Assembly: GCF_000687475.1 (NCBI RefSeq)
Contig: NC_057319.1
Location: 620,001 to 684,000, forward strand
Length of the DNA: 64,000 nt
Direction: 5' to 3'
Source of the DNA: Ustilaginoidea virens
Lineage: Eukaryota > Ascomycota > Sordariomycetes > Hypocreales > Clavicipitaceae
Shown: in pieces, positions 34,787 through 46,906 of the stretch
Position numbering within the stretch: position 1 is the stretch's first letter
How the letters are laid out: the number at the start of each line of letters is the position of its first letter
Program-made: the position numbers and the translations under genes
Notes under the pieces: generated by a model
Databases searched by the model: none
What the model was told of the DNA's origin: nothing
Seen by the model: only the letters and a program-made list of their open reading frames with translations

Positions 34787-35635
34787 GATGATGTCGAATG
34801 CTTCTTTGCCTGCCTTCGTTTCTTCTTCTTCTTTTTTCTTTTATTTTATGGAAAATCAGGCGAGCTTGGTGTGTGCGAGTGTTTTTCCCTCAAATGGTCA
34901 GCGCGGAAAACATCCGCTGCGGGATCTCAATGGCCCGAGTCGACGTATACGCAGCATGAATCGAATCTGGTGTGTGGTCCACGCGACGGGCTGCATCGAG
35001 TGCAAAACCCGCAGGGCAAGTTCCTTTATTTAAAGGTCCTCGAGTGGCCGTGACAGAACCGCCCGCACGAGAGGGGATGCCAAGCCTCGGTGCAATTACA
35101 AGCGAGCAGCCGGGGGCTAACCTTGCCCAAGGTAGCGAAGCGAGCGGCACCGCGCAACTGACGGGGAACGTGGCAACAGCAAGCACGCCAGCGCTTAGCA
35201 CCCGGCGTAGGGCAAAAAACACAGCGGAAGCGAGTTCTACATGTGCAAACTCATTCTGATTCAGGGTCGGAATCCTGCCCAGGTTGTATTCGCGCTTGAG
35301 GACCCTGTTTCCAGCATATCCTACAGTGGGCAGAAGTTGGGCTCACAAACCGGTCAAAATGCTACGGACGCCGTACAAGGCATCTGAGGCAAGGAGAATG
35401 AATGCCTGACGATGGATGTCGAGGCGTGAAATGCCCATGTCAGATCAGAAGCGTACGCAACGCATGGAACATTGGGCTCCTCATTGTGTTACCTAACTAG
35501 TCCAAGCCATCCGAGTCCAGCTAGTCGAACGGCAACCACCGTGCGCACAAAGTCGGCCCGAAATGTGGTATGCCATCCAGCCCATCTACCATGTGTCCCG
35601 TCTCCATCGAGACTTGCCCCGTCGGGTTCGTCGCC
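34787..35635. other. Intergenic region between LRA3 and LRA1
   Basis: 849 bp between the LRA3 stop and the LRA1 start, both minus strand. It should contain the LRA1 promoter. Nothing coding is seen; a T-rich run lies at 34822-34847 just before the LRA1 start. Confidence 0.55.
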
Positions 35636-37175
35636 TCATTCTTCGGTCTCTACTGGGTCGACGAGCGTCAGAGCCGGCCTCGGCGGCGGGCTCAACAAGT
35701 AGGCTGAAGGAATCAACTTGGACCTGGCCGCAGGGTTGATGGTCAGGCCGAACCCGGGCTTGTCCAGGTCTGCTGCGGTCAAGAAGCCCTTGGTGGGGAT
35801 GGGCTCGTCAACGAACAAGTCTCCAAAGACGGGCAACACGCTCTTGCCGTCGGCGGAGTTGGCCAGGTACTCCTGGAAGGGCGTGTTTGGCTGAGAAATG
35901 ACAAAGTGGTAGCTGTAGGGCCCGCTGGCGTGCGGCACGACGGGAATGTCGTAGGCGGCCGCCATGGCAGATACGCGGAGGAGCTCAGTCATGCCGCCCA
36001 GCCACATGACGTCGGGCTGGATAATGTCCAGGTTGCGCGCTTCGATGAGCTTGCGGAACCCGTAGCGGGAGTACTCGTGCTCTCCCGTGGTGAACTTTAC
36101 GGCAGGGTGCGCCCGCTTGATCTGCTCGTATCCGTCCGTGTCATCGGGCGAGAGGCACTCCTCCCACCAGCTGATGTTGAGGTGCTTGGCGGCTTCGACG
36201 AGCTCGATGGTGTAGGACACGTTCAGGCTCATGTAGCAGTCAACCATGATGGGGAAATCGGGCCCGACCGACTCTCGGTGGTTTCGGAGAAACTCGACGT
36301 TTTTTCCGAGACCGACGTGGCCTTGCTCTGGACAGAACGGCAAGGGTACCTTGGCGCCCCAGAAGCCCATGTCGCGAGCCGCGGTTGGCTCCGGGCCGGT
36401 GCAGTAGAAGTTGAGGCGTTCCCTGGCAGCGCCTCCGATGAGCCGGTACACGGGCTCGTTCCTCAGCTTTCCCAGCAAGTCCCAGATGGCGAGGTCGATG
36501 ACGGAAATGACGGCCACGGGCAGTCCCTTGCGACCGTAGAACATGGACCCGCGGTACATTTGCTCGAAGAGGAGGTTCGTGTTGCGAGGATCTGCCCCGA
36601 TCAAGAAACGTTCAAAGTGCTGGTGAACAAGCCAGCAGGCGGGGGGGCCTAACGGGACACGATTCTTGTCAGTCATGAACAAAGCTGCGCCGCTGCGCCG
36701 CTACCAAGGTTGCAACGTGAGAGAACGGAAAGGGGAAGAGGGGAAGAGGGCAATCATCTGCCGCACCTCCAAACCCCGTGGCCAACCCGACGGTGCCATC
36801 CGAAGCTTCAATCTCGACGAGAAAGGACCCCAAGATGTTGATACCCCAGCTCGTTCGCGACTTGCGATACTGTTCCCATATTGAGCAGGGTGTTGAGATG
36901 TCGCTGTCGATCAACCTTGAGCGGGCGCGTTTCAAGTTAGCCACCAATCCTCCAACAAGATGTGAAGGGCAACGGGGGACACGCCTTACCAGTGACCGCC
37001 CTTTACGTTGTGATAGTCACCACCTGCAGCGACAGTTGGTCAACAAAAAAAAGGGGAAAAAAAAGCTAACCACGAGATTCCTCGCGTCTTGCCACTACGT
37101 ACCGGAACCCACGCCACCAATCACGAAGGATCGGATGGCCTTGATTGTAGGGAAGCTTCTGACACTGCACGCCAT
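35636..37175 (-). CDS. LRA3: L-rhamnonate dehydratase (enolase superfamily)
   Basis: 422 residues in four exons on the minus strand: 37175-37103, 37023-36990, 36915-36767, 36648-35636. The spliced N-terminus reads through GGDYHNVKGGHW and LIDSDISTP, as in rhamnonate dehydratases. The barrel has GAKVPLPFC, metal ligands Asp222 (IMVDCYMS), Glu248/249 (WWEECLSP) and Glu275 (TTGEHEYS), Asp298 (IIQPDVMW), and the catalytic His325 (PHASGPYSYHF). It converts L-rhamnonate to 2-keto-3-deoxy-L-rhamnonate in the cytosol. The intron ending at 36649 was fixed by the conserved GFGG/PPACWL junction; reading through it gives an unrelated insertion. Tandem with LRA1 and divergent from a Zn2Cys6 regulator, so probably induced by L-rhamnose or a downstream intermediate. 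Confidence 0.95.
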
Positions 37176-38294
37176 GGCAGCGAGTGGCGGTTTGACATGG
37201 GAGACAGGATGAACCGAAAGCTTCCAGTCAAGAAAAAGTCAAGACCAGACAAACGACAAAGCCCCGTGGGGGATGGGGATTTAGTATCTGCAACGGCAGG
37301 GAGGGGTCTTGCGAATGGGCAACGGTAGCGGTGGGGCAAGGGCGACAAGATGCGGACCAGAGATGGCAGCCCAGGCATGTCTTGATGTCTGGGACGGGAC
37401 GTCAACCAGGCTGCAAGCAAGCATTCATGTTGCAGTCGCATGCCGCCTCGAGCCTCTCCTCGATTCGGGCCTAGATGACCCGAGCACAGGTTGGATCGTG
37501 GGTGTCAACTGAAACGCGCCAAGCCCCACCGCTGAAAAAAACATTGGGGATTGCATATCTGGAGACATGTACGTGCTCGGTTCCGCAAAGGCAATGGCTG
37601 ATGGAGTATTATGCCGTGTCAGATCGGCTGACCGTGCCGTGTCTCGGCGCAAGCAATCACGGACCAGTCGCTCTGCCATGGACTATGGACTGCGGGAAAT
37701 TGTCGACGATGCGCAGAGCTGACATCATCGAATGTCCGAAATTTGTTAGGGCTTTGCCACGAGCCAGGTACCTAGGTACCGGGGAGCCTGGTGGAGCCAT
37801 CGCCACCGAAACAAAGGTCGCCCGTTATCTGCTATCTGCTATCTGCTATCTGTCATCTGTCATCTGTCATCTGTTATCTGTTATCTGTTACCCAACGCAT
37901 CGACGAATCGTCCTGGAGGCGATGAGGCTGCCATTGAAATCAAGGACGAGACAGAATGGAACTCAGCTGAAAGCAGCAATTGCCAGACTCACTGGTGCTG
38001 ACGGCTACTTGCCGCAGGACTGCCCCGACCTGCCCCGACCTGCCCCGACCTGCCCCGACCTGCCCACCCCACCTCCCCCCCCCCACACCCCCGGTCGCTT
38101 AGATTTGCCCCGAGACTTGGCTTCGGCTTCCTCCTCCCCACACAATCTCGCCTTAACAACAACCCGCGCGACCTTTGTCTACTCACCCAATCATTCGAAC
38201 CATCACGGCGGCTAGGGCCGCGCTGCTCAGTTGTCGGCCCTTGTACAGCGCGCGCGCCGAGCGACTGACGTCCCAGCGCTGCCAGCCTGCCACT
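37176..38294. promoter_or_regulatory. Divergent region between LRA3 and the Zn2Cys6 regulator
   Basis: 1.1 kb presumed to carry both promoters. Two tandem arrays stand out: a 7 bp unit (TTATCTG/CTATCTG/TCATCTG), nine copies at 37825-37887, and the 10 bp unit TGCCCCGACC, four exact copies at 38021-38060, followed by a C-run. An AGGTACCT palindrome lies at 37766. Whether either array binds a regulator cannot be told from sequence. Confidence 0.65.
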
Positions 38295-41222
38295 ATGCAG
38301 CCTAGCACGACTGCCCGGAGGAGACTCGACGCGCACGACGCACACGACGACGCATACGACACCCAACAGTCGCCGCCAGCCTCGGCCCTTGCCCGCCCTC
38401 ACACCGAACCGGACAGCGATTCCCACAGCGACGATGACCAGGACGATGCCCAGGACGATGCCGCCACTCAGCACGGGAAGCGCAAACGTCCCACCTCAGT
38501 TTCGTACGTCCTGACCCTGACCCATCTTTGCCTCTCGCCATTCCATGTTGTCCGTCTGGCGGCTTTTTGCTCTGCACACCTTTTGCTCCTCCACGGGGCC
38601 CAAGTCCTCTTGCACCGGCAGCCCTGATCTGATGCAACGCTGCCGTCTGCTCCACCCCACCGCACTCTTGATTCTCTTTGTCCCCCAGTCTTTCCTGTTG
38701 CCAACTTCTTCAGCTGGGAATCCTGACCGAATCAGGAACTGACCCCTTGTTCCCAGGTGCGAGCTGTGCAAGCAGAGAAAGGTGAGACATTGCCACAAGC
38801 CATGTGCATCAAACACCCAGCTGGCAAGCTCCCATCCCCCCCAACTTGGGCTCGCCACGTCGACGCGTCTTCAGCATGCAGAAGCAGTCCTCCCTGACAG
38901 CCAGTGGCATCACAGGTCAAGTGCGATCGTGGACAGCCGTCTTGCGGTTGGTGCGCGCGCAATGGCGCAAACTGCGAGTACAAGGAACGCAGACGGCCTG
39001 GTTTGAGGGCAGGGTTCGGCAAAGAGCTGCAAGAACGCATGGACAAACTGGAAGCCATCCTTCAGTCTCATTCGGAAATCATTCAGAGTGCGCTTGCGTC
39101 GAATTCTCCGCTGGGTGGCGCGACCAGCATTCGAAACAGCAATCCCAGCTTGTCAAGTGGTCATGAGACACCCAGGGATCGTTCCGCAATCCTGTGCAGA
39201 TCATCCGAGCACGCCGCCGCACCTCAGGCCGAGAACAGCGGCCTGTTGCTGCAAAGGGCGTCGAGTTTTGCTCCGGCCTCGCAGCCTTCTGACTTCGGTG
39301 TGCCTCAGCATGCTGCGGCTCCGGATGGGTTTCCCGTGCCCATGAGCGGACTGCCTGCGGCGCCTCCGATGTCCCCTGCGCATATAACAGCGCCCGGCCA
39401 AGGCTACTATCCCCGAAGCTCGTCGTCTCTGCCGCCGAAAAATGGGCCTCTGAATCAAGCAACCGCCGCTTCGGCGCCCCAGGACCAGGACATGCCTCCC
39501 TACGACCTCCTATACGCACTTGTGGACCTATTCTTCAAGCACATCAACACCTGGTGCCCCATCCTACACCGCAAAACGACTCTCGACTCATTGTTTGGAC
39601 CGTCAGCCTTGGAGGAGACTGATGGGATCCTGCTGCGCGCCATTGTGACTACCACGATGCGGTACTCGACCGATCCAAGACTCACGCAGGACCGGCGGCA
39701 TCACTATCACAAAGCTTGCAAGGAGCGCGTCCTGCTGTACGGCATGGAGAACACGTCGGTCAAGTCGCTTCAGGCGCTGGTGATTGTGGCGCTTGACCTT
39801 GTGGGAAGCAGCAACGGCCCGCCGGGCTGGAACATACTGGCGCTCATCACGCGCGCGGTCGTGCAGCTGGGATTGGCGGTCGAGAGCAATTCGTTTCTGG
39901 TATCCCCGAGCTACGCCTCGATATACACTCTGCGGGCCATGATACTACCCGAGCCAAAAGACTTTGTGGAGGATGAGTCGCGGCGAAGACTGTTCTGGAT
40001 GGTATACGTGCTCGACAGATACGCCACAATCGCCACGGCCTTTGAGTTTTCCCTGGCGGACAAGGAAATCGACCGGACGCTCCCGTGCCGCGACCATCTG
40101 TGGATGCAGAATCAGCGGGTAGACACGAAATGGTTCAAGGCGAGAGAGCGCGGCCACGAGGGGGAGCTCGCCGCGCACGAGGTCTGCGAGCCCGGCAACG
40201 TCGGCCCGCTGGCCTACTACATCGAGGTTCTGGGAATCCTGTCCAAAATCCACACATTCCTAAAAAAACCGGTCGACATTGGCGCCCTCGGCGACGTCGA
40301 GCAATGGCAGCTGCGGTACAAGGAGCTGGACAAGAGGCTCGCGACCTGGCGTCTTGGGCTGCCAGCCGAGTTCGGAAACATGGCCAAGCTGCTGCAGCAG
40401 GCGGGGAGCAAGAAACTGAACTGCGCGCTGGTGATGCTTCACGCGACGTACCACACGGCGGTAATTCGCCTCCACTCGTCCGCGGCGTACCCGACGACTC
40501 GGTCGCCCATCTTCACGCCGTCGTACAGCGCCTCGAAGCGATGCCACGGCGCGGTGGAGAGCATCGCGGCGCTCGGGGACTTTGTCGCGCAGAACGGGCT
40601 CCTGCCCAAGCTGGGGCCCCCTTTCGCCTGGACCATGTGGGTCTCGGCAAGGCTGCTGCTCGTCCACGGGTCCACGGTCGAGCACAGGCTGTCGCCGCAG
40701 ATTGGCCGGTTTGTCGAGACCTTGGGGGAGATGGGCCGGTACTGGCCGGTGGCGGCAAGGTACCGCGAGCTGCTGCAGCGGGTCCTGGACGAGCACCGCG
40801 ACAGCGAGACGAAGGGGGACGGCGTCGCGCCGAGCTCGGTCAGGATCCTGGCGGACATGCGGCGCACCGCTTTCGACCTGGAGCTGCTGATCTCCCGGCA
40901 GCCGCGGCAAGGCGGCGCGGCGACGAGCCTGCGGCGCAGCGTGACGCCGGCTCGGGCGCCGGCAGCCAACGAGCTAGAGTACCTCGACGTCTTTGACTTT
41001 TTCAACGTCCCGCGGCTGGCATTTGGCGGCCAGGGGGAGGGGGAGGAGGCGGATGCGGCGGATGCGGCGGCGGCGACGACGACGGAGGTGCAGAGCGGCG
41101 GGCAATCCCCCGGGCAATCCCCCGCGGCTGCCAGCGAGTTCAACATTACCAACTTTATGGTTGACGTGAACAGCGACTGGCTGTACGATCAAGACGGGGG
41201 GGAACTCACGGCGACGGGGTGA
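38295..41222 (+). CDS. Zn2Cys6 transcription factor with fungal_trans domain
   Basis: 846 residues in three exons: 38295-38503, 38757-38781 (25 nt micro-exon) and 38916-41222. Splicing builds a canonical binuclear zinc cluster, C-x2-C-x6-C-x6-C-x2-C-x6-C, at Cys71, 74, 81, 88, 91 and 98 (CELCKQRK, VKCDRGQPSCGWC). Before it lie an Asp-rich repeat (DDDQDDAQDD) and a KRKR basic patch; after it, a coiled-coil (KELQERMDKLEAIL). The middle carries a fungal-specific regulatory domain (YDLLYALVDLFFKHINTWCPIL; SRRRLFWMVYVLDRYAT). The C-terminus is Ala/Asp/Gln-rich. An in-frame upstream ATG at 38175 is possible. It lies head to head with LRA3, so a role in L-rhamnose regulation is a reasonable guess, but I cannot match it to RhaR by sequence. 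Confidence 0.92.
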
Positions 41223-43006
41223 AACGGGCGGGGTTTTCAGCGCGGCAAACGAGACCATGTTTTGACGAGATACGAGGCATTATGCAAGGGGTTTTTTTTA
41301 GTCCTATTCCGATTTCAATTTCAGTATCAATTTTCATTTTCATTTTCATTTTCATTTTCATTTTCATTTTCATTTTCATTTTCATTTTCATTTTCATTTT
41401 CATTTTCATTTTCATTTTCATTTTCATTTTCATTTTCATTTTCATTTTCATTTTCATTTTCATTTTCATTTTCATTTTCTTTGGGATGAAGTCGGCTCAT
41501 TTCCTTGCACGTGCATGTCCCGCTACGGAGTATACGGAGCACAGGCAAGACTCGACGAGCACCAGCTGGGGGGGGGGATGGAGCAGCACCGTACGCGGCA
41601 CCGTGGTCCGCCGGGCGGCGGGCGGCGGGGCGTGAGGCAGGCGAGGGAATGAGAGATGGGCCAGACGCGGGAAGCTGGAAGCAGCTAGGTTGGCGCGACT
41701 TGCGCGGACGAAACTATGTAGCAATTAGTGGGTGGATCATGGATGGCTGGGGGCACCACTGGCGCTGGGGGGCTTCGCCTTGGCGGGGCGTGCTAGTGCT
41801 GCGTTGGGGACTGGTCTGGTCAACTATCAGCGGCCCTGCCAGGCCAGGTGCACAGGGGTGCCGAGGGAGGTGGGCAGGGAACCAGACAGGGAACCAGACT
41901 GCTATCGCACGACGTGCTACATCACCATCACGTCTGTGACGAGAGAGAGACCATCACGTCTTTCGACAAGAGAGAGACCATCTACTCGGTAGCCCGGTTG
42001 GCAACGCTTGATTCCTCGGTCGCAGCCATGACGCGCGCGGGGTGGAGGGCACAAGGACCACCCACGGGAAATGCAGCATGCAGCCTGGTGGGATTGATGA
42101 TTTATAGCATGTACCTACCTTAGGTACCTCCTAACCTACCTGGTATGCAGCCCACCTGCAAGCCAGCTTCGTACTCCGTACCCCGTACCCTGTACTGTAT
42201 GTACTGCCTACTCGCTGGAAAGCAGACTGGCCTCGTCAGCCAGGAAGGCTGGTCGGGAAAGTCAGATGTGATGTGACGGTGGACGCACGGGCGCGAGACG
42301 GCCGTACGCTGCTGCCAAGTCCTCAGCTGCCGCTGACCGCTCTCTCTCTCAGTGCTCCCTCCATTGATGGCTGCCGATGGCTTGCCGATGCACTGGCCCC
42401 CCGCCCAGACGCCATGTACTCCGTACACATGTAAAACAAGCAATACGCTGGCCGGCTGGATTAGCGTAGCATGCACCAATGGTTGCGGGCGGACGGGTAG
42501 GGTCCATAGCCGCCAGAAATGTATACTCCGTAACTGCATGTATGTATGTACTCTGGTAGTTGCCGTCAAGTCTTGTGCTGGTGCGGTGGGTGCGTCTTTG
42601 TGGCCTTTGTGCTCCCAGCCGTCAAGTCAACAACGGTCAGTTGCCTGGTACCCCTGCGATTGATTGAACACCAGGTTTGGGCAGGCAGGTCGATAGGGGG
42701 AAAGCCAGCCTAATAAAAGCCGTCGTCCGGTCGCCCTCCCAACAAAAAGCCCTGAAGGGACGGGGTGCGTGAGAGAAAAAAGGAAGAAGAAAAGAGACAT
42801 AAGCTGCTCGGATGGCTTGAAGCTTCTCGTCCTCTCCCACCTCTCCCCAAGTTCGAACCCCAAGTTCGCGACCCCTCACACCCCCCCCCCCCCCCCCCCC
42901 CCTCCTCCTCCTCCTTCGCCTCTTTCTTTCCCTCCCCAGGAAAGAAACCTCTTTGTCGCAGATTCCGGGTCGAAACAGCAGCACGGGGATCAGCCGAACC
43001 GCGACC
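41223..43006. other. Intergenic region with hexanucleotide array
   Basis: 1.8 kb. After the (TTTTCA)n array there are four TACGGAGTA/TACTCCGTA elements (41524, 42172, 42417, 42524), an AGGTACCT palindrome at 42122, short duplications of GAGAGAGACCATC (41939-41981) and a long C-run (about 42882-42902) just upstream of the next gene. No gene seen. Confidence 0.55.
41331..41479. repeat. (TTTTCA)n microsatellite, about 25 copies
   Basis: Nearly perfect tandem hexanucleotide over about 149 bp, 100 bp after the stop of the Zn2Cys6 gene. It is open in several frames and could be mistaken for a Phe-Ser or Glu-Asn repeat protein. Its length divisible by three and purity point to replication slippage. 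Confidence 0.97.
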
Positions 43007-43224
43007 ATGGCCCGTTACACGTTCAAGTGGTAGGTGATGGAACTCCTTGTTTCCCCGTCCTTGTGCTTCTTGCCGCTGGGTGCCCGCTTCAGCCGGATAA
43101 GATGGCTTGAAAGCTTCAATCAACTCGACGGCTTCTCCCCCACCGCTCCTTCCTGCGCCGAACGATCGTGAGCTTCGGCCCCTAGCAGCAACAGCCGTGA
43201 CACGGAAAAAAAAAAAGAGAGAAA

Positions 43225-43256
<32 letters not shown>

Positions 43257-46200
43257 CGAAAACACGGCTGCCGATTTGTCTTGTTCTATTCACGAATCAC
43301 GCCAGTCCAGTCTGCTGACAAGGCAACCGTCTACGGATGCAGGGCGAACCCCACTGCTGACACGTCCGACGTCCTCGTCACGGGCTCCTTTGACGGGTGG
43401 ACGAAGTCGGTCAAGCTGGACCAGGAGGCGGGCGTCTTCCTCAAGACTGTCGAGATTCCGGAGGAACATGCCTCGAGCAAAATCTACTACAAGGTGAGCT
43501 GCGCGGTGCCCAGAGTCTTGGGGCGGCCGCTGTTTCGCATTCCTCTCTCCTTGTCTGTTGTCTATGTTGTCTGGTTTGGTCTGGTTTGGTCTGTTTTTGT
43601 CTGTTTTTGTCTGTTTTTTTCGTCCCCCTTGGTCGCTCCGCTTTGGATTTGGATCACGCCCACGTTCGTGTTCCCTCCCTGCTTTTGACACGCCAGCTGC
43701 CACGGGAAGCCGTCCATGACGAGGGGATTGGGCTGGTACGCTCAGGCGGCGAGGGGCATACGATACATGCAGCAGCTACAACGCCGGATGGGATGCAGCC
43801 GAGCTTGCCGAGAAGAGGTTCGAACGTGACAAACCTGCACTTCAAAAGACGCCGTCCGACATGATGGTGTGCGCGAGGTGATGTTTATCGAGGCCGAGGT
43901 CCGGGCCTGCGACGACGCAGCTGTTGATCTGACGGACGATCCGACTATCCGACCGGTCCGACCCGAGCTTCTGCCTTGCCTTTGCTGCTTCTCGGTTGCA
44001 AGGAGAGCATGAGACTCCGACAGTGGCGCGCTGGAGCTCCCTGCAGCAGCTTGCAATAGTCGACATGACGGGTCGACAATGGACACCAAGGGCAGCCAGT
44101 CAGTCAGCCAGCCAGTCAGTCAGCCAGCCAGTCAGCCAGTCAGTCGAGCCCAGTTCGCTTCAGCCCGCCGCCCGTTGTTGTTGGAACTCGGAACCGTTTG
44201 TCAGAGATTGCGATACTGAGCACTCGCCATCCCCCCATCACTGGTGCCTCTTGTTCTTGTCCCATGCAACGGCCGCGAGAGAAAAACCAAAAAAAAAAAA
44301 CAATAAAAAAAAGAAGAAGAAAAAAAGGCAGTTGGTTCATGCCCTGCCGCGGTGTGTTGGGCCGCGTCCAACCGCAGCCCGTCACACGATCAGTGGCCGG
44401 AATAGTCGGGACTTGATAGTCGAAAGGCTCCGAGGCTGGATGCGGTCAAGACCCAAGACATCTTCCCGCCAGACAGAGGCGAGACCGAGACATGGACGAG
44501 CCTGCGCTAAGAACACCCCCCCCCCCCACCGCCGACTTGTGCCCATCTGCGGCTGGCTGCGCGCCAAGGCGCCGCACCGCAAGACTTTTGCGGCTGACTG
44601 GAAGCATCAATCCGACCAGCAGCTTCTGTCTGCTTCCGTCGAGTCGACGGGGAACCAGACCACCAACCTGGCAGGTCGCTCGCCTCTACAACAGCAGAAG
44701 AGGAACCAGACCAGCTTGACCAAATATATTGCCTGTCTGGGACTCACGGCCTTGTCACTTGAGCTTGGCCACCCCGCTGCCGCGTCTCGTCCGAAACAGC
44801 ATCGCGGCTCTCGTCAAGATTCAGACCCCATGTCTCACCGTGACTCGCAGACCAGTCACCAGGAGCACCAGGAGCACCAGGAGCACCAGGAGCACGGGAA
44901 CCCATTGGGGCCAAAGGTCAACAGTTGGACACGTACCAGACATGGACCTGTCCAGCCCCGATAGCCCCGGTGCCAGGTGCCAGTCGCAAGAAAGCGCAAA
45001 AGCCCTCCCACAAACGACGCGGGACCCACAGGCGGCACACAAAGCAGCCAGTACGAAGCTTCAGCCCCCTGCGCCAGTTTCCACAACTGGCATATATCTC
45101 ACGTCACGCCCGCCTCGTGTGGTCTCAAGAACACCTTGTCGATTTTTACCCGGTTTTTTTTTCCTCTTTTTCCTCTTTTTTTTCTTTTTTTCTCCCCTCT
45201 TCTCTCTTACACCTTCCCTCTGCACCCATTTACCGTTACCCTTTTTTGAAACCGCTTTTGTCTTGCCCACATTTTGTCGCCTACAGGTTTCAAAGCTGGG
45301 TTTCGTCGTACTGACTCTCTCTCTCTCTCTCTCTCTACTCGTTGCCCTGGGCATCTAGTTCGTCGTCGATAACAACTGGACCATTGACGAGTCCTTACCA
45401 CACGAGCCAGATCACGAGGGCAACGTCAACAACTTCTTGACCCCCGACCATCTCGTCTTGCCAACATTGTCTGCGCCAGCTGAATTAACCGCAGAAGCTC
45501 CCTTCCTCAACACCGTCTCTCCTGACTCCACCACCGTCGTCGAAATGGCCAAGAACAAGAAGAAGGGCAAGGCCGCCAACAAGCAGCCCGCCGCCGTCGG
45601 CTCTGTGGCTGCCGTGCCTGAGACCCCGGAACCGATGGCAACCCCCTGCGATGTTCCAGGTGGCTTCCCCGTGACTCCGGCCGCTGAGGATGCCGACCTG
45701 CAGGACAAGACTGTCAGCATCAGCCCTCTCCCCGCCACTGCCGGCATCGGCAACCCCATCAAGCTCGCCCCCGGTGAAAAGATTCCCGATTCCATCACCT
45801 CCCAAGACATTCATCAACATGTCAAACTGGACAAGGAATCCTACGACCAGAGCGACGCGTTGCCCACCGCCCCCGTGCTGAGCACCGACCTCCCCCCAGT
45901 ATCCGGCACCATGATCCCCGAGTCTAGCCTGCCCATGGGCGACCAGAGTGACGTCAACAACCCCGTAATCAGCTCCGTCGGTCCCGACGCCACCACCATT
46001 GCCCTCGCTGGCCAGGTCCCTCTGGAACCCAAGGTGCCCGTGGTCGTCAGGGAGAGCCAGGAGAAGGCTGGTGTACCGCCCGAGGCCTCTGCTGTCGCGG
46101 GAACCGTTCAGGACAAGGCCAAGGTTGAGGAAGAGATCAAGGCCAAGGTGCCCGAAGCTCCAGCTGCATCCGCGGGGACGGACAAGGGGGAGAACGCCGG

Positions 46201-46906
46201 CACCATTCTCGCCACCGCCGCGGCGGCTGGCAGCGCCGCCGTTGCCGCCGCCGTTGCCGCCGTCACCAAGCTTTCCGAGGATGCCACGCCCGTCGTCAAC
46301 AATGCCATAAGCGCCACTACTGAAACCATCAGCAAGACCCTGCCCGAGTCTGTCCTGAGCAGCCTTCCTGTCTCGGCGCAAGAGGCCCTCGCAGCCGGCA
46401 AGGACAGCCCCCTTGACGACGTCTCCCCTGAAGTTCCCGAGAAAGTCAAGGACTCAATCGCCGAAGCCGGCGGGAGCCCCGAAGCAGCCGCCAGTACATC
46501 CGCTGTCCAAGAGAAGAAGGCGGTAGAGGCCGAGCTTCTGAAGGAGGTTGAGAAGAAGCCTGCTGCTGACGAGTCTTCCAAACCCGCCGGCGACTTGGCT
46601 CCCGAGACCACTGCTGCCACGGCTGCCGCCGCTGCCGTGCCCTCGCCCGCCGAGGCTCAGCCATTCGAAGCAAAGCCATTTCCCGTCAAGATTGAGCCTA
46701 CTGGTCCTTCTGTCGAGGCTCCCACCGTTGCGACCCCCGCCGTCAACGGCAACGGCAACGGCAACGGGGTCGAGGCCAAGGCCACGGAGCCTGCGGCTGC
46801 CAACGGCACCTCGTCCGACTCCAAGCCAGCTGATTCAACCCACGAGAAGAAGAAGAAGAATCGCTTGAGCGTCATGTTTGGCAAGCTCAAAGCCAAGCTG
46901 AAGTAG
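43007..46906 (+). CDS. Crp1/Mdg1-like protein with AMPK-type glycogen-binding fold
   Basis: 573 residues in three exons: 43007-43029, 43343-43493, 45359-46906. The N-terminal 85 or so residues form an AMPK1-CBM/CBM48-like E-set: MARYTFKW, VLVTGSFDGWTKSVKLD, then SSKIYYK joined to FVVDNNWTIDESLPHEPD. The rest is long, Ala/Pro/Glu-rich and probably disordered, ending in a basic NRLSVMFGKLKAKLK. This matches yeast Crp1 (cruciform-DNA binding) and Mdg1 (pheromone signalling suppressor) in layout. The first exon is only 23 nt. The second intron is 1,865 nt, far longer than any other in the window, yet the protein reads continuously across it. I set the acceptor of intron 1 at 43342 because the CAG seen earlier adds 17 residues to the first strand. 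Confidence 0.88.
43494..45358 (+). other. Unusually long intron (1,865 nt) of the Crp1-like gene
   Basis: Donor GTGAGC, acceptor GCATCTAG, with CTGAC about 40 nt upstream and a CT-repeat between. It contains AGTC/AGCC tetranucleotide repeats (44093-44146), a 9 bp AGGAGCACC array x4 (44860-44896), a C-run (about 44515-44527) and T-rich runs (45153-45190). No nested gene is convincing. Confidence 0.7.

Noticed and set aside
41206..41635. Long open frames across the (TTTTCA)n array (Phe-Ser, Glu-Asn or Lys-Met repeats)
   Set aside because: They exist only because a hexamer repeat without stop codons keeps every frame open; there is no start context, splice site or conserved flank.
42845..42870. 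tRNA-like GTTCGAACCCC box
   Set aside because: No A box, acceptor stem or anticodon arm can be formed around it; other TTCGA hits fail in the same way.
43996..44964. 322-codon plus-strand frame inside the 1.87 kb intron as a nested gene
   Set aside because: Its sequence is mostly translated simple repeats (Ser-Gln-Ser-Val, Gln-Glu-His) and A-runs; no domain or credible start.
45485..46381. 298-codon minus-strand frame opposite the Crp1-like gene
   Set aside because: Gly-rich shadow of an Ala/Pro-rich coding region, no recognisable domain.
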